Of a DNA stretch of 64,000 bases, positions 60,828-64,000 are shown in pieces; the stretch's first letter is position 1, and each line of letters opens with the position of its first letter. Both the position numbers and the translations under genes were made by a program. Location of the stretch: the NCBI GenBank assembly GCA_910589115.1, contig CAJUSB010000003.1, positions 7,748 to 71,747 on the forward strand, written 5' to 3'. The notes beneath the pieces are model-generated. The model was not told the origin of the DNA and searched no databases. It worked only from the letters and a program-made list of their open reading frames with translations. This stretch comes from an uncultured Clostridia bacterium (lineage in GTDB: Bacteria > Bacillota > Clostridia > Oscillospirales > Butyricicoccaceae).

Positions 60828-60860
60828 AAAACCGGCGGGCTGCATTGTCCCGCCGGTTTT
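60828..60860 (+). terminator. Terminator after nahK
   Basis: AAAACCGGCGGG (60828-60839) and CCCGCCGGTTTT (60849-60860), perfect 12 bp with a terminal T run. Confidence 0.9.
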
Positions 60861-60881
60861 GTGCGCCCCTTTGCAGGCGGC

Positions 60882-61045
60882 CCTATGCGGGCAGCGGCAG
60901 GGCTCTGCCCTGCACCCGCGATTTTTTTACAAAAAAATCGAGTAAAAACTTTATTCCCGCTGCGGCGGGGAACGGGTGCGCTTCTGCCCGTTTTTGCCTG
61001 CTGCCCCGCCCGCCAAAAGAACGGCGGGCGGGGTACTATAATGCG
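60882..61045. repeat. Dispersed GC-rich repeat, copy B3
   Basis: Complete type B copy directly after the nahK terminator: GCAGGGCTCTGCCCTGC, CGATTTTTTT / AAAAAAATCG hairpin with an AC loop, GAGTAAAAAC, CCGCTGCGGCGGGG, and end hairpin CCCCGCCCGCC (61004-61014) / GGCGGGCGGGG (61023-61033). Confidence 0.9.
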
Positions 61046-61079
61046 GTGAATGATTCTTTTATTACTCATAAGTATCATT

Positions 61080-62573
61080 TTATGATTCGCCCAGGTATTC
61101 CTCTAAGCAAATGCCGCGTGACATAATTTCCTCCGCTGCCTCAATCCCAACGTAACGATAGTGCCACGGCTCATATCCCACACCGGTCAAATCGCTTTTT
61201 GTAGTCGGATACCGCAGGATAAAGCCATATTCTGCGCAATGCTCCATCAGCCATTTCTGAACAGGCCGATTCTCCTGCGACCGGTTCAGCACAGGATACC
61301 CGCTGTCTACAATGTCAGCGGCAAGCCCGGCCTGATGCTCGCTGGTGCCGGGACGAGCCACCCAAAAAGCAGCCGCTTCCGCCGCCCTATCCCGTGAATA
61401 TCCCCGTGACAAATAATAATTCACCTTTTGACGGTGTAAAGTTGTTTGCTTGTCGTCTGTTCGATAGGCTGAGCAAACCATTGGATGATAGCCTGCCGCA
61501 CGCGCTCCCTCCAACATACTCTGCAAAGCAGGATAAACCCGGCTATCAATCTGATAACCATTGTCCAACGTGGAAAGCTCGGGAACGGCAAAGCCCTCTG
61601 GCAGTGAGTTGCTGCCATTGATAAGGATTAGGCTCCACTCCGCAGCAGCAGACTCTGCAAGACGTTCTTCCAGATCTATAAGCGTCAAATCAGGTTCTTC
61701 TGCAAGCATTTTGCGCATTTTGGTATTCATTCGCGGGCTTTCCGCAAAGCACTGCCCGGAAGCGCTGAAACGCAATATTTCATATGTCTCATTTCGCAGG
61801 ATGTCCTGCTTTTCACCGTCATAATAATAAAACTGTTCATCAATCAAATAAAAGCCCGTCTCCGGCTCGCTGGGCTGCGGCAGATGCGAATCCCATTGCT
61901 CTGCTCCGTCGACGGAATGGAATTCATGCGGGACTGCTGCTTCCATCACCTCGTAATAATACCAGTTTGCAGGCGTTACATCCCGATAAAAAAACGGCCT
62001 TGTCTGATCTATGTATGTCCGATCCGGCACTCGGCCCGTTACACGGTTAAACATCACCACCGCCTCTACGCGGGTAATGCGGTCATCTGGACGGAAACAG
62101 CCGTTTTCATCCCCCTGCACCCAGCCGCAGGCCTCCGCAGAACGGATAAACGGTGCATCTGCATGTGTCTCCGCTACATCTACAAACAGCTCCCCATCTG
62201 TACGCAATGGAAAAAAACACGTCAGGCACCGTATAAATTCCGCCCGGGTCAGAGGTTCCTCCGGCTGAAAATCGGCCTCCCCTTCCGGCCCGCCCTGAAT
62301 CATCTGCGTAAACCACGCATTACACTGATCCGAAATTTTATCATGCAAAATCACTGCTTCCTCTGACTCGTTTAACAGAACACGAAGCATCCCGGCTGCA
62401 TCTGCACGGGTCAGCTCCCCGGCAGGTGAAAAAACAGGAAGCGGACCTCCACTGCCGGACAGGCACGCGGTATGCTGCCTGCTGTCCGTGGCATCCGCTT
62501 CATCTGCTGCCGCAGCCGAAACACCAGACAACAGCATGACCAAAGCCAATATGAAAAAAATATGTTTCCACAT
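61080..62573 (-). CDS. Secreted D-alanyl-D-alanine carboxypeptidase (VanY) with SLH repeats
   Basis: 497 residues. Signal peptide (MWKHIFFILALVMLLSGVSA), then two to three S-layer-homology repeats (about 45-220; EEPLTRAEFIRCLTCFFPL, DDRITRVEAVVMFNRVTG) and a C-terminal D,D-carboxypeptidase domain (about 330-490) with the zinc motif SEHQAGLAADI and EPWHYRYVG. It trims terminal D-Ala from peptidoglycan stems outside the cell while anchored through the SLH repeats. GGAGGG precedes the ATG. Second SLH enzyme in the window. Confidence 0.92.
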   Translation of the reverse strand: MWKHIFFILALVMLLSGVSAAAADEADATDSRQHTACLSGSGGPLPVFSPAGELTRADAAGMLRVLLNESEEAVILHDKISDQCNAWFTQMIQGGPEGEADFQPEEPLTRAEFIRCLTCFFPLRTDGELFVDVAETHADAPFIRSAEACGWVQGDENGCFRPDDRITRVEAVVMFNRVTGRVPDRTYIDQTRPFFYRDVTPANWYYYEVMEAAVPHEFHSVDGAEQWDSHLPQPSEPETGFYLIDEQFYYYDGEKQDILRNETYEILRFSASGQCFAESPRMNTKMRKMLAEEPDLTLIDLEERLAESAAAEWSLILINGSNSLPEGFAVPELSTLDNGYQIDSRVYPALQSMLEGARAAGYHPMVCSAYRTDDKQTTLHRQKVNYYLSRGYSRDRAAEAAAFWVARPGTSEHQAGLAADIVDSGYPVLNRSQENRPVQKWLMEHCAEYGFILRYPTTKSDLTGVGYEPWHYRYVGIEAAEEIMSRGICLEEYLGES

Positions 62574-62702
62574 AGGGGGTTCCCTCCAACTGAAAAAACG
62601 TCTATTTACAACTATTGGCTATTATATCACCCTCGGTACGCTAATTCAACATGATTTTGTAAAAACTGCCGTCATCCTTCATAAACAGCGCTGCAAATAA
62701 AA

Positions 62703-62731
62703 TTGATTTTCAGGTGGCGCTATGCTATAAT
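62703..62731 (+). promoter_or_regulatory. Promoter of proC
   Basis: TTGATT at 62703-62708 and TATAAT at 62726-62731, 17-bp spacer, 34 bp before the start. Confidence 0.75.
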
Positions 62732-62764
62732 GGTTCAAAACCCAATCGAAAGGCACGAATTGAA

Positions 62765-63577
62765 ATGAAAAAATATCGTTTAGGCGTTCTTGGAGCTGGA
62801 AATATGGGGCTTGCCATCGCACGCGGCGCGGTCAATGCCTCACGCTGTGCAGCGTCTGAAATTCTTCTGATGAACCGCACGGCCGAAAAGCGGAGTGCCC
62901 GTGCAGCGGAAGGCTTTGCTGTTACCAGCGATGCGACCGAACTTTATAACAGCTGCGACCAAGTTATCCTCGGCATTAAGCCGCAAATTTTTGATGCGAT
63001 ACTGCCTCTTTTAGCGGCAAATGCACCTGCGGAAAAGCCGCTTGTGATCTCAATCGCTGCTGGTGTCAGCTTTGCCAAAATGGAATCCTCACTCGGTGCA
63101 GACTGCCCGATCATCCGGGTAATGCCGAATACGCCTCTGCTGCTCAGCAAGGGTGCAAGCGCCCTGGTAAAAAATGCAGCCGCCTCCCCCGAACAACTTG
63201 AAAATGTGCGGGAATTATTTGCAGCAATGGGATTAACGGTCGTTTTTGATGAAGAAAAAATGCTGAATGAAGTAATCCCTTACAATGGTTCCGCCCCCGC
63301 CTATGTCTATGCCTTTATTGAAGGAATGGCCCGTTCCGCCCAGGCGCACGGCATTGAACGCGGACAAGCGCTTGAACTCATCAGCACGACCTTTATCGGC
63401 GCAGCCGAAATGGTACTGAAAAGCGGCAAATCCCCTGCTGAACTGATTCGCGAAGTCTGCTCCCCCGGAGGTACAACAATCGAAGCGGTCAAGGTACTTG
63501 AGGGCGCAGGATTAAATGCGATCCTTGCCGAAGCCAGCGACCGCTGCATTGCCCGCGCCTACGAGCTCGGCCAATAA
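62765..63577 (+). CDS. proC: Pyrroline-5-carboxylate reductase
   Basis: 270 residues from the ATG at 62765; an upstream in-frame ATG at 62714 lies inside the promoter. N-terminal Rossmann domain (LGVLGAGNMGLAIARGAVN, MNRTAEKRSA), VISIAAGVSF and VMPNTPLLL, then the helical dimer domain with SPGGTTIEAVKVLE, the family signature. It reduces pyrroline-5-carboxylate to proline with NAD(P)H. Single gene followed by a repeat copy. Confidence 0.96.
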   Translation: MKKYRLGVLGAGNMGLAIARGAVNASRCAASEILLMNRTAEKRSARAAEGFAVTSDATELYNSCDQVILGIKPQIFDAILPLLAANAPAEKPLVISIAAGVSFAKMESSLGADCPIIRVMPNTPLLLSKGASALVKNAAASPEQLENVRELFAAMGLTVVFDEEKMLNEVIPYNGSAPAYVYAFIEGMARSAQAHGIERGQALELISTTFIGAAEMVLKSGKSPAELIREVCSPGGTTIEAVKVLEGAGLNAILAEASDRCIARAYELGQ

Positions 63578-63598
63578 ACTGCTGAAAATCTACATACG

Positions 63599-63880
63599 GC
63601 CCTGCGCGGGCAGCGGCAGGGCGCCGCCCTGCACCCGCGATTTTTTTGGCGAGCCGCCGCCTTTTAATGCGCCCGTTGGGCGCGCGGCGGCGAGTTCAAG
63701 CGGCGGCATGCGATTTTCGAGCACGCCGTAAACAATATGCCAGTGGCATATTGTTTAGCGCACGTAAAAAAAATCGAGTAAAAACTTTATTTCCGCTGCG
63801 GCGGGGAAATAGGTGCGTTTATGCCGCTTTCTGCCTGCTGCCCCGCCCGCCAAAAGGACGGCGGGCGGGGTGGTATCATG
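63599..63880. repeat. Dispersed GC-rich repeat, copy B4 with 118-bp insertion
   Basis: Type B copy whose poly-T/poly-A hairpin loop (AC in B3) is replaced by a 118-bp insert at 63648-63765. The insert carries GCCGCCGC / GCGGCGGC inverted segments and a perfect 12-bp hairpin AAACAATATGCC (63730-63741) / GGCATATTGTTT (63745-63756). The end hairpin is at 63841-63870. The final 120 bases of the window after it show no gene. Confidence 0.88.
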
Positions 63881-64000
63881 CAGTTTTATCGTTTGTGTCT
63901 CATAAAACAGCACTGATATTTTGGTAAAACTTTGTGATTATTCTGATGGTGTTAGTCGGAAACATAGGACTTGAGGCTATGAAAAGGCGTAGGATAGATG

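Noticed and set aside
63841..63870. Type B end hairpins as intrinsic terminators
   Set aside because: No T tract follows any copy, and several copies lie just after a genuine terminator.
1..64000. tRNA or rRNA genes
   Set aside because: No T-loop GTTC-A-type motif within a cloverleaf and no rRNA-like conserved stretch was found on either strand.

Overview
The window looks like about 64 kb of chromosome from an anaerobic, gut-type Clostridia (Oscillospiraceae/Ruminococcaceae-like). The evidence is a yajC–TIGR04086–SCIFF–SCIFF-maturase block, an iron-regulated FeoB-associated peptide, SLH-domain surface proteins, a flavodiiron protein and moderately GC-rich coding sequence with strong AGGAGG ribosome sites. 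There are no rRNA or tRNA genes, no phage and no CRISPR array. The species is not identified.

Layout. 0-9 kb: end of tmcAL, a split chromate transporter pair, an AT-rich gap, a serine-recombinase-like protein lacking its catalytic region, degV, then yajC / TIGR04086 / SCIFF peptide / SCIFF maturase. 9-18 kb: an acyl-CoA dehydrogenase–EtfA–rubredoxin fusion followed by flavodiiron protein, pyrE, a MarR–TauE pair, MATE and AI-2E-type membrane proteins. 18-25 kb: SLH phosphodiester glycosidase, a FeoB-associated small protein with a non-AUG start, DUF1540, VanW and RodA/FtsW. 25-29 kb: Rrf2 regulator and the sulfur-assimilation genes metY–cysK. 29-38 kb: lipoprotein, DedA, dihydrouridine synthase, ECF sigma/anti-sigma, rqcH–nif3–trmK, DUF1858 and two small ORFs. 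38-49 kb: a Ter-type stress/signalling cassette (two TerD, Ser/Thr kinase, TerY-like vWA, PP2C phosphatase, BspA-type LRR, transglutaminase-like) beside a calcium P-type ATPase. 49-51 kb: sdpRI-like pair. 51-61 kb: lacto-N-biose/galacto-N-biose utilisation (GH112 phosphorylase, ABC importer, AraC regulator, galE, N-acetylhexosamine kinase). 61-64 kb: SLH-VanY peptidase and proC.

Two themes run through the window. First, a modular GC-rich intergenic repeat occurs at 13 places. Its right-hand hairpin keeps its loop (AAAAGGA) while the stem changes on both sides with pairing preserved, which suggests a structured and probably non-autonomous mobile or RNA element. Second, several gene sets form complete physiological units: acyl-CoA oxidation wired to O2/NO reduction, a kinase–phosphatase–vWA–TerD calcium-linked stress system, and mucin/milk-glycan disaccharide phosphorolysis.
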